From positions 174,512-238,511 of the forward strand of contig NZ_SLWQ01000006.1 of assembly GCF_004342425.1 (NCBI RefSeq): DNA of 64,000 bases, read 5' to 3'. The notes under the pieces were generated by a model that saw nothing but the letters and a program-made list of their open reading frames with translations, searched no databases and was not told where the DNA came from. How positions within the stretch are numbered: the first letter of the stretch is position 1; the number at the start of each line of letters is the position of its first letter. Source of the DNA: Dokdonella fugitiva (GTDB taxonomy: Bacteria > Pseudomonadota > Gammaproteobacteria > Xanthomonadales > Rhodanobacteraceae). Positions 52,865 to 61,546 of the stretch are shown in pieces. Both the position numbers and the translations under genes were made by a program.

Positions 52865-53707
52865 ATGAATCTTCGTGCGATGTGGCTGTCCGGTTCCATC
52901 CTGCTGAGCGCCGCCGCGGCGGCGGGGGACGACCTCCCTCCCCGCTACGATTCGCGCCACAACGTCGAGCGCCCCGCGAGCAGCCGCTACGCGACGCCCG
53001 AGGACAAGGGCCGCCCCGGCGAGAAGTTCTACTTCGACGCGGTACGCGCGATCGCCGGGAAGGACTACTCCTTCGCGATCAACATGTACGAGGTGTCTGC
53101 ATCGTGGGCGTACAAGCCCGCGCAGTACAACCTCGGCGTGATCTACCTCAAGGGCGAAGGCGTGCCGGTGGATCGCCCACGCGCGATGGCATGGTTCGCG
53201 CTCGCCGCCGAGCGCGGCGACGCCGACTACGTGCAGGCACGCGAACTCCTCTACGCCGACCTCGACAAGGACGAGTTCGCGCAGGCGAACGCGATATGGC
53301 GCGAACTCAAGCCCAAGTACGGTGACGCCGTCGCCCTCGCGCGGGCGAAGATGCGCTGGGCGCAGGTGAAGGCGGAACAGACCGGTTCGCGCGTCGGCGC
53401 GCCGGGCAACCTCAAGGTCGGCAGCGTGGGCAGCAGCGTGCGACCGGTGCGCCTGTCACCATCGGGTCGCTCGGAGGCCAACGGCTTCGCGAGCTCCGCC
53501 TTCGGCGTACTCGGCGGCAGCAGCGAGGACGGGTCGACCGCCTATCGCCAGTTCCGCGAGAGCGACAATCCGTACGACCCGAAGTTCGAATGGCGCAGCA
53601 CGCCGACGCCCGAGGGTACGGTCGTCGTCGATCCGCTGCTGCCCGCAGCCGCGAATGGAGGGTCCGACGGCGCCGACACGCCGCCGGCGCGAACGCGCTT
53701 CCACTGA
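52865..53707 (+). CDS. Exported Sel1-repeat protein
   Basis: A 280-residue protein with a signal peptide (MWLSGSILLSAAAAAG). One clear Sel1/TPR-like unit is visible (KPAQYNLGVIYLKGEGVPVDRPRAMAWFALAAERGDADY, about 76-114, quoted in part as a family pattern: YNLGVIYLKGEGV and MAWFALAAERG). A low-complexity Ser/Pro/Gly C-terminus follows. Sel1 proteins act as adaptors in envelope or secretion complexes. ATG 52865 has GGAG 8 bases upstream, and a good -35 element lies before it. The frame continues open far upstream, but that part is antisense/shadow of mccB. Confidence 0.85.
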   Translation: MNLRAMWLSGSILLSAAAAAGDDLPPRYDSRHNVERPASSRYATPEDKGRPGEKFYFDAVRAIAGKDYSFAINMYEVSASWAYKPAQYNLGVIYLKGEGVPVDRPRAMAWFALAAERGDADYVQARELLYADLDKDEFAQANAIWRELKPKYGDAVALARAKMRWAQVKAEQTGSRVGAPGNLKVGSVGSSVRPVRLSPSGRSEANGFASSAFGVLGGSSEDGSTAYRQFRESDNPYDPKFEWRSTPTPEGTVVVDPLLPAAANGGSDGADTPPARTRFH

Positions 53708-53909
53708 GGGCTGCCGCAAAAGGCGCGTGTCGTCGGACGACGCGCGGTGCATCCGACGACGGCCGGATGCCGCCGGATACCCCCTGGGTCCGGTCCCCGG
53801 CGGTGCGGCCCAGGAAGGTGCCGCACCGCATTCCACGCGGTGCCGCGGGGGCGGCGATGGCACTGCGGTTGCATGATCACCGGGTTCGTTAAGGGCGCAA
53901 AGATTTCGT

Positions 53910-53915
53910 TATACT
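53910..53915 (+). promoter_or_regulatory. Possible -10 element for the bactofilin operon
   Basis: TATACT in an A+T-rich patch about 97 bases before the bactofilin start. No -35 at good spacing was found. The 304-base gap 53708-54011 otherwise shows nothing recognised. Confidence 0.3.
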
Positions 53916-54011
53916 TCAAAATGTTAACGCGCGTTTCGTGAGTGACATCACAGGTTCAGGATCGGCTTGCCGACTACCCTCGGGGCTCCCCTGAAGCGGA
54001 GTGCGCAACAC

Positions 54012-54524
54012 ATGGCCATCTTCAACCAGCAGCCGTCGGCAAAGAAGGAAACGCCCAGCTTTGCCCCCGAGCCGACGCCGATCGCGACCAAGGAACCCGC
54101 TCCCGTGGCCGATTACGCGAGCCCGTCGCCGGCCTATCGCGCCGAGCGCGTCGAAGCGAAGGAATCGCTGATCGCGTCCGACATCACGATCGAAGGCAAG
54201 ATCGAAGGCTCGGGTCATGTGCGCATCGCCGGTCGCTTCAAGGGCGATGTCAACGTGCAGGGCGACCTCACGATCGAAAAGGACGCCAAGCTCGCCGGTG
54301 GCGTGCGCGCGAAGAAGGTGACCGTCGCCGGTGAACTGGAAGGCAACATCGAAGCCGCTTCGCAGGTCGACCTGCTGCAGAGCGGCGTGCTCGTCGGTGA
54401 CCTCAAGGCCGGATCGCTCACCGTCGCCGCGGGATCGCGCATGCGCGGCCAGGTCGAGTTCGGCTGGGAAGAGAAAGGCTCGTCCAAGGCATCGCGCAAC
54501 GCCACCGAGAACGCCGTCGCGTGA
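54012..54524 (+). CDS. Bactofilin
   Basis: A 170-residue polymer-forming cytoskeletal protein. A proline-rich, flexible N-terminus (about 1-50) leads to the beta-helical bactofilin core (about 55-150): SLIASDITIEGKIEGSGHV, GRFKGDVNVQGDLTIEKDA, AGELEGNIEAASQVDLLQSG, VGDLKAGSLTVAAGSRMRG. A short polar tail follows. Bactofilins form filaments that position cell-wall enzymes and affect shape. ATG 54012 gives the usual MAIFN-type start; a start at 53967 would add 15 non-conserved residues. The stop overlaps the next gene's GTG by four bases. Confidence 0.93.
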   Translation: MAIFNQQPSAKKETPSFAPEPTPIATKEPAPVADYASPSPAYRAERVEAKESLIASDITIEGKIEGSGHVRIAGRFKGDVNVQGDLTIEKDAKLAGGVRAKKVTVAGELEGNIEAASQVDLLQSGVLVGDLKAGSLTVAAGSRMRGQVEFGWEEKGSSKASRNATENAVA

Positions 54525-54892
54525 ATGCGCCCCGACCGCGCGTCACGCGTGTCTGCCCGCATTGCAAGGCGACGATCCTCGCCAGCGCCGCGGTCTGCCC
54601 ATCGTGCCGGCATCACCTGCGCTTCGACCCCGCGGCCGCGGCCGCACGCGCGCAGCACGCGATCTCCGCGCTGCGCGTCGAAGGCACGGTACGCCAGCCC
54701 GCCGACACCGAGGCCTGGGAATATTCGATGGTGCTGTCGATCCGCAACGAACGCGGCGAGGAGATCGACCGCAAGATGATCGGCGTCGGCGCGATGAAGC
54801 CCGGCGAGCAACGCACCTTCGCGCTCGCGGTGGAGATCTATGCGGGAGATGGCGAGGGCGGCGGCGGCGGGTCGCCGTCACGGGCGCATTGA
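54521..54892 (+). CDS. Zinc-ribbon protein coupled to bactofilin
   Basis: A 123-residue protein starting at a GTG that overlaps the bactofilin stop (GTGA), so translation is coupled. A zinc ribbon CPHC-x11-CPSC occupies about residues 12-29. A beta-rich domain follows (VEGTVRQPADTEAWEYSMVL, FALAVEIYAGDGEG). I recall zinc-ribbon proteins beside bactofilin genes in this order of bacteria but know of no tested function. It may be a bactofilin partner or assembly factor. Confidence 0.82.
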   Translation: MNAPRPRVTRVCPHCKATILASAAVCPSCRHHLRFDPAAAAARAQHAISALRVEGTVRQPADTEAWEYSMVLSIRNERGEEIDRKMIGVGAMKPGEQRTFALAVEIYAGDGEGGGGGSPSRAH

Positions 54893-54954
54893 GGGCTGGA
54901 GGCTGGACAGGCTTGCAGCCCTCGGCCAACACGCATCTTGCTGGCGACCCGGCG

Positions 54955-55100
54955 GTTTTGTGGGAGCAGCGGAGGCCGCGATGCTCTCGACCAGCGAAAC
55001 GGGGCGCATCGCCTGCAGGAGCCCGCCCTGTGGGCGATCGCAGCGTCGCAGCACGCCGAGGCGCAACGGTCGCGCACGGGGTGCTCCTCACCGAGTGTCG
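54955..55100. repeat. Dispersed repeats before gor
   Basis: GTGGGAGCAGCGGAGGCCGCGAT, GCCTGCAGGAGCCCGCCCTGTGGGCGATC and GGTCGCGCACGGGGTGCTCC pieces, all members of the family at 5788 and 7830. They fill the gap between the convergent zinc-ribbon and gor genes. Confidence 0.7.
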
Positions 55101-55123
55101 TGTGCGCGCTCCGTGGAACACCC

Positions 55124-56473
55124 CTACATGAGCACGAATTCCTCCGCGGAGGTCGGATGGATCGCGACGGTCGCGTCGAAGTCGGCCTTGCGCGCGCCCA
55201 TCTTCACCGCGACTGCAAAGCCTTGCAGGATCTCGTCGGCACCGATGCCGATCATGTGCAGGCCGACGACGCGCTCGTCCTCTCCGACGCAGACGAGCTT
55301 CATGCGCGTCCGCTCCTCGCCGCGCGCCAGCGCGGTGAGCATCGGGCGGAACTCGCTGCGATACACCTTGACCGCCGTATCGCCGTGCTGCGCGCGCGCG
55401 GCCTCTTCGCCGAGCCCTACCGAGCCGATCGGCGGGTGCGCGAACACGACGGTGGGCACGTTGGCGTAGTCGAGCTTCGACTCCGGCTTGCCGCCGAAGA
55501 CGCGGTCGGCGAGGCGTCGCGCCGCGGCGACGGCGACCGGGGTGAGCGCGAGCCGGCCGGTCACGTCGCCGACCGCGTGCACATTGGCGACATTCGTGTC
55601 CTGCCAGTCGTCGACCTGCACGAAACCCTTCGCATCGAGCGCGACGCCCGCACGCTCGAGATCGAGCCCCGCCGTCACCGCGTGGCGACCGGTGGCCCAG
55701 ATCAACTCGTCGAAATCGCCGGCGCTGCTGCCGTCGGTGAAGCGCAGCAGGTATCCCGGCCCCGTCGCCTCGACGGCCACGGTCTTGCGCCTGAAGGCGA
55801 GCTCGATGCCGCGCCTCGCCATCGCCGCGGCCAACGCGTCGCCGAGTTCGTGGTCGAACGCGGCGAGCAGGCGCTCGCCGCGCGCGACCACGGTCACCTC
55901 GCTGCCGAGCGCGCGCAGCACGCCGGCGAGTTCGACCGCGATGTAGCCGCTGCCGACGATGGCGACGCGGCGCGGCGCCGCACGCAAGGCGAAGAAGCCG
56001 TCGGAATCGATACCGAGTTCACCGCCGGGAATCGGCTCGCGCAGCGACTTCGCGCCAGTCGCGATGAGCACGCGCCCGGCCTCGAGTTCGCGCGTCGGGG
56101 TGGCGATGCGGTCGGCCGCGAGGAAGCGGCCGGGCTCCGCGATCAGCTCGACGCCGACGTCCTCGAAGCGGCGGCGATACGCGGCGTGGATGTTGTCGAT
56201 GTAGGCGCTGCGACGGGCAACGAAGTCCGGCCAGCGCAACGCGCCCGGCTGCACGTCGAAACCGACCTCGCGCGCGATCTTCTGTGCTTCGGCAAGCTCC
56301 GCCGCGAACCACATCGCCTTCTTCGGCACGCAGCCGACGTTGACGCAGGTGCCACCGAGCGCACCGGGCTCGAGCAACGCGACCTTCGCGCCATGGCGCG
56401 CCGAACGCACCGCCATCGCGATGCCGGCCGACCCCGCGCCGAGCACCACCAGATCGTACCGCCCGCTCGCCAT
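55124..56473 (-). CDS. gor: Glutathione-disulfide reductase
   Basis: A 449-residue flavoenzyme that reduces glutathione disulfide with NADPH. It has FAD motif GAGSAG (12-17), redox-active C43/C48 in GGTCVNVGCVPKK, pyridine-nucleotide motif GSGYIAVELAGVLRALGSE, the second FAD motif NVHAVGDVTGRLALTP and the C-terminal active-site HPTSAEEFV. The sequence agrees with gor and not with lipoamide dehydrogenase (GCVPKK spacing and C-terminus). ATG 56473 has GAGG 7 bases upstream. Cytoplasmic; thiol redox balance. Confidence 0.93.
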   Translation of the reverse strand: MASGRYDLVVLGAGSAGIAMAVRSARHGAKVALLEPGALGGTCVNVGCVPKKAMWFAAELAEAQKIAREVGFDVQPGALRWPDFVARRSAYIDNIHAAYRRRFEDVGVELIAEPGRFLAADRIATPTRELEAGRVLIATGAKSLREPIPGGELGIDSDGFFALRAAPRRVAIVGSGYIAVELAGVLRALGSEVTVVARGERLLAAFDHELGDALAAAMARRGIELAFRRKTVAVEATGPGYLLRFTDGSSAGDFDELIWATGRHAVTAGLDLERAGVALDAKGFVQVDDWQDTNVANVHAVGDVTGRLALTPVAVAAARRLADRVFGGKPESKLDYANVPTVVFAHPPIGSVGLGEEAARAQHGDTAVKVYRSEFRPMLTALARGEERTRMKLVCVGEDERVVGLHMIGIGADEILQGFAVAVKMGARKADFDATVAIHPTSAEEFVLM

Positions 56474-56636
56474 GCTCTCGCCTCACGCGACCAACCTGCG
56501 CCCGCACGTCGGGGCCACCGCGCCGATATCAAGGACCCGGCTGCCTGTCTACCACCGCTGCGCGCCGACCAAAACGAAACCGAAGGAAAGCGCAGGCTCT
56601 GGCTTTGCTTCGCTCGTCCGTCTGCTTGACGCGCCG

Positions 56637-58439
56637 CTAGTTGCCGACCGAAGACGCGGCCGCGATCGGCACCGTGAGTGCGCTCGGGTGCGCGGCGTCG
56701 TGGTAGAGGGTGACGGTGACCTTGCGTGCGTCCTTGCCCGATTCCCCGGCGACGACGCCGCCGGCGTTGTAGTTCTTTTCGGCGTACATCGAGTTGACCG
56801 GCGCGATCATGAGGCGCAGGCGGCTGCCCTTGGCGATGCGGCGCGCGACGAAGCTGAAGCGCGAGAAGTCGTAGCGTTCGATCACGCCCGGCTTGACCGG
56901 CTCGGCCTCGCGCAGGCTCTTGCGGTAGCGCGCGCGCAGCGAATCACCGGCGAGGTAGACGCTGCTGCCGTCGGCTTTCACCTCGGTGATGCCGACCATG
57001 ATGTCGGTGTCGGGCTGGTCGAGCGAGATCCATGCAGCGAGCTTGAAGAAGCCGGCGATGTCGGTGTCCCGGGTGAACAGCGGCGAGTGGTAGAACAGCG
57101 CCTTGCCCGAGTAGAGCATCGCGCCACGCTGGTCGAGCAGGCCGTTCGGCGACTCCTCCTGCTCCCATTCGACCGAACTCGTGTCGAGCGGATCGTAGAC
57201 GTAGCGGTCCGGCTTGCCGCCGCGTGGCTTGTCGCGCTTGAGGTCCCCGGAGGCGAACACGTCGTTCGCGCGCGCGTCGACCGAATCGAGGTACCAGGTG
57301 TCGCCGCGCGCGGTGATCGCGTCGAGGCTCGGCGAGTAGCGCCATGCCTCCTCGCCGGTCATGTACCAGGCGACCTTGTCCTTGAGGAACGCCGGCTTGC
57401 CGGCGCCCTTCATCGTCCAGTCGTACCAGTCCTTGTGCAGGGCGTTCATGTCGAGCATCGAAGCCGGCCCGAACTTGAGCCCGCCGACTTCCGCCTTCGG
57501 CGTGCGCGTGCCGGCATGGTCCCACGGCCCGATGACGAGGTAGTGGTTGTCCTTCGCCGGTGCCGAGCCGTACTGCATGTGCTCGCGATAGAACGCGAGT
57601 GCGCCCGGCTGGTCGCCGTCGTACTGGCCGGAGATCGACAGGATCGGCAACGAGAGCTTCGCGTACTGCTCGGGCGTGGGGCTGTAGCTGTCCCAGTACG
57701 CATCGAGCGTAGGATGATCGAGCCAGGCCTGGAAATGCGGCGACGGATTGCCGACCCAACGGTCGAGTTCGCGGAACGGCGCGTGCGCCTCGAACCAGCG
57801 GCGGAACTGCGCCGCCCAGAACGCGCCATCGCCGAAGATGCCTTCTTGCGAGGCGCGGCCGCTGACGAGGGTCAGCCACTGCGTGTCGTAGGAATAGAAC
57901 ATGTTGTGCTGCATCGGGTAGTCGATGCCGGGCTTGGGCGAGGCGACCGGCACGATCGTGGCGAGATGCGGCGGGAATTCCTTCGCGCTCGCCCACTGGT
58001 CGTAGCCCGCGTAGGAGCCGCCCCACATCGTGACCTTGCCGTTGCAATACGACTGCCCGGCGAGCCATTCGATCACGTCGTGCCCGTCTTTCGCCTCCTG
58101 CAGCAGCGGCGTGAACACCCCTTCGGAATTGCCGCGTCCGCGCACGTCGACGGTGAGGAACACGTAGCCGTGCGCGGCGAAATACATGCCGCGCTCGTGG
58201 TAACTCTGCGAGATGTACGGCGTCAGCGTGAACACGCAGGGCAGCGGCGCCGGCTGCTCGCGCGGCTTGTACAGCGTCGCGTTGAGACGCACGCCGTCGC
58301 GCAACGGGATCTTCACGCCCCACTGGAACTCGACCGGATCGCCCGGTTTCTCGTCGGCCTGCGCGGCGAAGCAACCGAGTGCGAGCGACAGCGCGATCGC
58401 GCGCAGCCAGGGTCGATGCAGCGGGGTGGTTCGTTCCAT
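56637..58439 (-). CDS. CocE/NonD-family hydrolase (X-Pro dipeptidyl-peptidase-like)
   Basis: A 600-residue exported serine hydrolase. A signal peptide (about 1-29, ending AAQA-DE) is followed by an alpha/beta-hydrolase domain with nucleophile GGSYAGY, the acid in SISGQYDGDQPGA and the histidine in GPWDHAG. The C-terminal jelly-roll (VERYDFSRFSFVARRIAKGS, GSRLRLMIAPVNS) is typical of CocE, X-Pro dipeptidyl peptidases and glutaryl-7-ACA acylases. ATG 58439 has GGAG 6 bases upstream. It follows the D-amino-acid dehydrogenase gene by 14 bases, so the two are cotranscribed; a peptide or amino-acid scavenging role is inferred. Confidence 0.9.
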   Translation of the reverse strand: MERTTPLHRPWLRAIALSLALGCFAAQADEKPGDPVEFQWGVKIPLRDGVRLNATLYKPREQPAPLPCVFTLTPYISQSYHERGMYFAAHGYVFLTVDVRGRGNSEGVFTPLLQEAKDGHDVIEWLAGQSYCNGKVTMWGGSYAGYDQWASAKEFPPHLATIVPVASPKPGIDYPMQHNMFYSYDTQWLTLVSGRASQEGIFGDGAFWAAQFRRWFEAHAPFRELDRWVGNPSPHFQAWLDHPTLDAYWDSYSPTPEQYAKLSLPILSISGQYDGDQPGALAFYREHMQYGSAPAKDNHYLVIGPWDHAGTRTPKAEVGGLKFGPASMLDMNALHKDWYDWTMKGAGKPAFLKDKVAWYMTGEEAWRYSPSLDAITARGDTWYLDSVDARANDVFASGDLKRDKPRGGKPDRYVYDPLDTSSVEWEQEESPNGLLDQRGAMLYSGKALFYHSPLFTRDTDIAGFFKLAAWISLDQPDTDIMVGITEVKADGSSVYLAGDSLRARYRKSLREAEPVKPGVIERYDFSRFSFVARRIAKGSRLRLMIAPVNSMYAEKNYNAGGVVAGESGKDARKVTVTLYHDAAHPSALTVPIAAASSVGN

Positions 58440-58453
58440 GCGGGCTCCGGAAA

Positions 58454-59707
58454 TCAGTGGAAACGGGTCGGCGCGAACGGCGCCACGTCGAGCGAGGGCG
58501 TGCGGCCGGCGACGAGTTCGGCGACGAGCACGCCGGTGCCGGCCGACATCGTGACGCCGAGCATGCCATGCCCGGTCGCGAGCACGAGGTTGTCGATGCG
58601 TGGCGCGCGGCCGATCACGGGCAGGTCGTCGGGGATCATCGGGCGCCAACCGTACCATTCCTCGACCACGTCGGGTCCTTCCGGCTCACGCAGGAACGCG
58701 CCCGCGCCACGCCTCAGCGCATCGAGCCGCACGCGCGTGAGGCGTTCGTCGTAGCCGGAGAATTCCATCGTGCTGCCGAGGCGATAGCCCGAGCCCCACG
58801 CGGTCACGCACACGCTCGGTTCCTTCAGGGTCATCGGCACGCGCGGGCACAGCGCCGGCCGCGTGTAGGTGATCGAATACCCCTTGCCCGGCTGGATCGG
58901 AATGCGCAGGCCGAGCCGGCGCGCGAGCAGCGGCGACCAGGCACCGAGCGCGAGCACGACGTCGCGGCCCGCGTGGCGGCCGTTCGACGCAACGACCTCG
59001 GTGATGCGCGAACCGTCGAGCACGAAGTCCTCGACGCGCGCGCCCTCCTCGATGCGCCCGCCCGCGGCGCGCACGATGCGCGCGAGTTCGCCCACGTAGC
59101 GGTCCGGTCGCAGCGATGCGTCGCCAGGATAAAACAAGCCGCCGACGACGCCGGGTTTGAGCGCCGGCTCGCGCGCGAGCGTCGCCGCGCCATCGAGGAC
59201 GTCCACGCCGACGCCGAATGCGGCGACGCGCTCGGCTACCGCGCGCACGTGCGCGAAGTTCGCCTCGTCGCGGAACACGCTGAGCGTGCCGCCCGCTTCG
59301 AATTCGCAATCGAGCGCTTCGAGACGCACGAGTTCCTCGATCAGCGCGCGCGAGCGCAGCAGCAGCGGCGCCTTCGCGCGCGTCGCCCGGGTCCAGTCGG
59401 CGTCGTTGCAGCGACGCGCGAAGGCGAGCATCCAGCGCGCGAGTGCGGGATCGAGGCGCGGGCGGATGCGCAGCGGCGCGTCAGGCTTGAACAGCCAGCG
59501 CAATGCCTGGGCGATCGTGCCCGGCGCCGCGAGCGGTCCGGCATGACTCGGCGTCAGCGTGCCGCAGTTGCCGTGCGAACTCGCGCAGCCGGCCGTGCCC
59601 TGCTCGAGCACGGTCACGCTGCGACCCTCGCGCAGCAGGTAGTGGGCACAGGCGAGGCCGATCACGCCCCCGCCGAGGATCACGACGTCCGAGGTTCGAG
59701 CAGTCAT
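58454..59707 (-). CDS. D-amino-acid dehydrogenase, DadA-like
   Basis: A 417-residue FAD oxidoreductase that deaminates D-amino acids to 2-oxo acids and passes electrons to the quinone pool. FAD motif GGGVIGLACAHYLLREG (about 12-28); membrane-associated dehydrogenase features EEWYGWRPMIPDDLPVIG and ATGHGMLGVTMSAGTG near the C-terminus. The 2xAla-type loop SSHGNCGTLTPSHAGPLA after the Rossmann fold is typical of DadA. ATG 59707 is the first Met before the Rossmann fold; the open frame to 60625 is not conserved. Could also act on proline or other substrates. Confidence 0.9.
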   Translation of the reverse strand: MTARTSDVVILGGGVIGLACAHYLLREGRSVTVLEQGTAGCASSHGNCGTLTPSHAGPLAAPGTIAQALRWLFKPDAPLRIRPRLDPALARWMLAFARRCNDADWTRATRAKAPLLLRSRALIEELVRLEALDCEFEAGGTLSVFRDEANFAHVRAVAERVAAFGVGVDVLDGAATLAREPALKPGVVGGLFYPGDASLRPDRYVGELARIVRAAGGRIEEGARVEDFVLDGSRITEVVASNGRHAGRDVVLALGAWSPLLARRLGLRIPIQPGKGYSITYTRPALCPRVPMTLKEPSVCVTAWGSGYRLGSTMEFSGYDERLTRVRLDALRRGAGAFLREPEGPDVVEEWYGWRPMIPDDLPVIGRAPRIDNLVLATGHGMLGVTMSAGTGVLVAELVAGRTPSLDVAPFAPTRFH

Positions 59708-60013
59708 GGCGACGATTGTACGGACCGTGGCGCGCATCGTGCGGTTCGACGTTGCGGGACGTTGCGCGGCGTCGCGCATCCGGCGCGCGCAGTGCCGCTC
59801 GCGTCGGCGCATCCGCTGGCGTGACGCAACGGGAGCCCCGCTGCCGGGGCTGCGTCGCATGCGCGCGTTGCGGTCCGCCGTCGCGTGCGACGGGCGCGAA
59901 TCGGCTCCGTCGCAAGGCGGAGGTCGGCGCAGTGCACGGCGCGAACGATGAAATCTGGCATCAAATGTGCAGTTTTCCCTGCAGGGGCATACCGCCCGGT
60001 GGGGAATCCGCAC
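59708..60013. other. Divergent intergenic region
   Basis: 306 bases. An A+T-richer patch at 59945-59985 probably holds the promoter of the 60014 gene. No clear operator or repeat was recognised. Confidence 0.5.
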
Positions 60014-60325
60014 ATGAAGGTCTCGACGAACGAACTGCTGCTGGCCCTGCGGGCGCCGAATTCCGGCTGGCTCGCCGCGCTCATCTGCGCGCTCGACGAA
60101 GCCATGCAGGACCCGGATTTCGCCGAGCCGCAGCGCGAAATGGTGCGCAGCCTGCTCGACGCGGGCAGCGTGCCGCATGCGGTGGCGCAGGCGGCGAACG
60201 AGCGCCTGACGCGTTTCGAGGAAACGGTGAAGGACCTGCATTCGCTGCTCGTGATCCCCGAGCCGGAGGCTCCCGCCGCCCCGCCCGCGCGTCCGAAGTT
60301 GACACTCTGTGTAACCGCGGCCTGA
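60014..60325 (+). CDS. Small protein of unknown function
   Basis: A 103-residue, mostly helical acidic protein (ALRAPNSGWLAALICALDEA, EMVRSLLDAGSVPHAVAQAA) with a proline-rich tail. No domain recognised. ATG 60014 has GGGGAA 6 bases upstream. An in-frame ATG at 59948 would add 22 residues that include a Cys and no family features. It stands alone between divergent dadA and the NlpC gene. Confidence 0.6.
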   Translation: MKVSTNELLLALRAPNSGWLAALICALDEAMQDPDFAEPQREMVRSLLDAGSVPHAVAQAANERLTRFEETVKDLHSLLVIPEPEAPAAPPARPKLTLCVTAA

Positions 60326-60440
60326 GTCCGGCACCCGGGCGGCGACAAAATCGGTCAATCCCGGACCAAGGGTCCCCGCCATTCCCGGCAGCCACCGGGC
60401 ACGCGTTGACGCGTCCCGCCGTTTCGGCGAGCGTTGTGTC

Positions 60441-60929
60441 ATGACGCCGTCCCTGCGCCTCGCCGCCGTTTCCGCGCTCGCCCTTGGCCTCGCCGGCTGC
60501 GGCTCGTTGCCGCGCCGCGGCGAACCGCCATTGGTCGCCGGAACGCCGCGCGCCGGCGCGGCCAATGCGGTGCTGTTCCGCGCGATCGCCCTGGTCGGCA
60601 CGCCGTACCGCTGGGGTGGCAACACGCCCGAAAGCGGTTTCGACTGCAGTGGCCTCGTCGGCTACGTCTACCGCGACGCGGCGGGCGTCTCGCTGCCGCG
60701 CACGTCCTCGGCGATGAGCGAACTCGGCCGGCGCAAGCTCGCCATCGATCTGCTCCAGCCCGGCGACCTCGTCTTTTTCGAGAGCGGCCGCGACATCGGC
60801 CACGTCGGCATCTACGTCGGCGAACGCCGCTTCGTGCACGCGCCGAACAGTGGCGGCACCGTGCGCCTCGACAGCCTCGACGGTGCCTGGTGGAAGGACC
60901 ACTTCGTGTACGGGAAGCGGATATTGTGA
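60441..60929 (+). CDS. NlpC/P60 peptidoglycan endopeptidase, lipoprotein
   Basis: A 162-residue cell-wall hydrolase. The lipobox LAGC gives the lipidated C20. The NlpC/P60 domain has the catalytic Cys in GFDCSG (C69), His in GHVGIY (H121) and a third polar residue in RFVHAPNSGG (H133). GTPYRWGGNTPESG is the usual approach to the active site. It cleaves gamma-D-Glu-meso-DAP bonds in stem peptides at the outer or inner membrane. The TGA stop is the first triplet of a 7-bp tandem repeat. Confidence 0.93.
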   Translation: MTPSLRLAAVSALALGLAGCGSLPRRGEPPLVAGTPRAGAANAVLFRAIALVGTPYRWGGNTPESGFDCSGLVGYVYRDAAGVSLPRTSSAMSELGRRKLAIDLLQPGDLVFFESGRDIGHVGIYVGERRFVHAPNSGGTVRLDSLDGAWWKDHFVYGKRIL

Positions 60930-60994
60930 TTGGTGATTGGTGATTGGTGATTGTGAGACAGCTTTGCCGAATCACGAATCCCCAATCACCAATC
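60927..60994. repeat. TGATTGG tandem and facing inverted copy
   Basis: TGATTGG x3 plus TGATTGT (60927-60954), and CCAATCACCAATC at 60982-60994, which can pair with GATTGGTGATTGG (60935-60947). It lies between the convergent NlpC and SlyD genes and probably ends both transcripts. Confidence 0.75.
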
Positions 60995-61001
60995 CCGAAA
61001 A

Positions 61002-61490
61002 TCAATGCTCGTGCCCACCCGCCCCATGCGCGTGGCGATGCGCGACTTCTTCCTCGCTCGCGTCGCGGATGGCGGTGATCTCGACGTCGAACGTGAGCGT
61101 CTTGCCGGCGAGCGGATGGTTGAGGTCGACGTCGATCACGCTCGAGCCGATCTTGTGCACGACCACCATGCGCGGGCCCGCTTCACGCGTGTTGAGCACG
61201 GTGCTCATGCCCGGCTTGAGGTGCTCGGGATGCTCGAAATATTTCTTCGGCACGCGCTGCGTGAAGTTGGCGCGACGCTCGCCGTAGGCGTCGGCCGGCT
61301 GCACGACGACTTCGAAGCGGTCGCCGACGGCGCGGCCGAGCAGCGCCTTCTCGAGGCCGGGGATGATGTTGCCGTGGCCGATCAGCACGCTCAGCGGCTC
61401 GCCGCGCTCGCGCGACGAATCCACCGGCTCGCCGCCGCCGTCGCTGACCACGTAATGGAAGGAAACGACCTTGTTCGCCTCGACGTTCAC
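61002..61490 (-). CDS. slyD: FKBP-type peptidyl-prolyl isomerase, SlyD-like
   Basis: A 162-residue prolyl isomerase/chaperone. FKBP and insert-in-flap segments are visible: VVSFHYVVSDGGGEPVDSS, VLIGHGNIIPGLEKALLG, VGDRFEVVVQPADAYGERR. The histidine-rich tail (HRHAHGAGGHEH) is a short version of the Ni2+-binding SlyD tail. GTG 61490 is chosen because GGAG stands 7 bases before it and the protein then begins MNVEANKVVSF as in the family. The ATG frame start at 61550 overlaps the end of the transporter gene. Role: protein folding and metal handling. Confidence 0.9.
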   Translation of the reverse strand: MNVEANKVVSFHYVVSDGGGEPVDSSRERGEPLSVLIGHGNIIPGLEKALLGRAVGDRFEVVVQPADAYGERRANFTQRVPKKYFEHPEHLKPGMSTVLNTREAGPRMVVVHKIGSSVIDVDLNHPLAGKTLTFDVEITAIRDASEEEVAHRHAHGAGGHEH

Positions 61491-61546
61491 CCGCGTGCTC
61501 CAGTATGAAAAAAAGCGAGCGAGGATAGCAGGTTGCGCCTGCCTCG

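Noticed and set aside
60927..60960. CRISPR-like short repeats
   Set aside because: The 7-bp units are contiguous without spacers; this is a simple tandem repeat.
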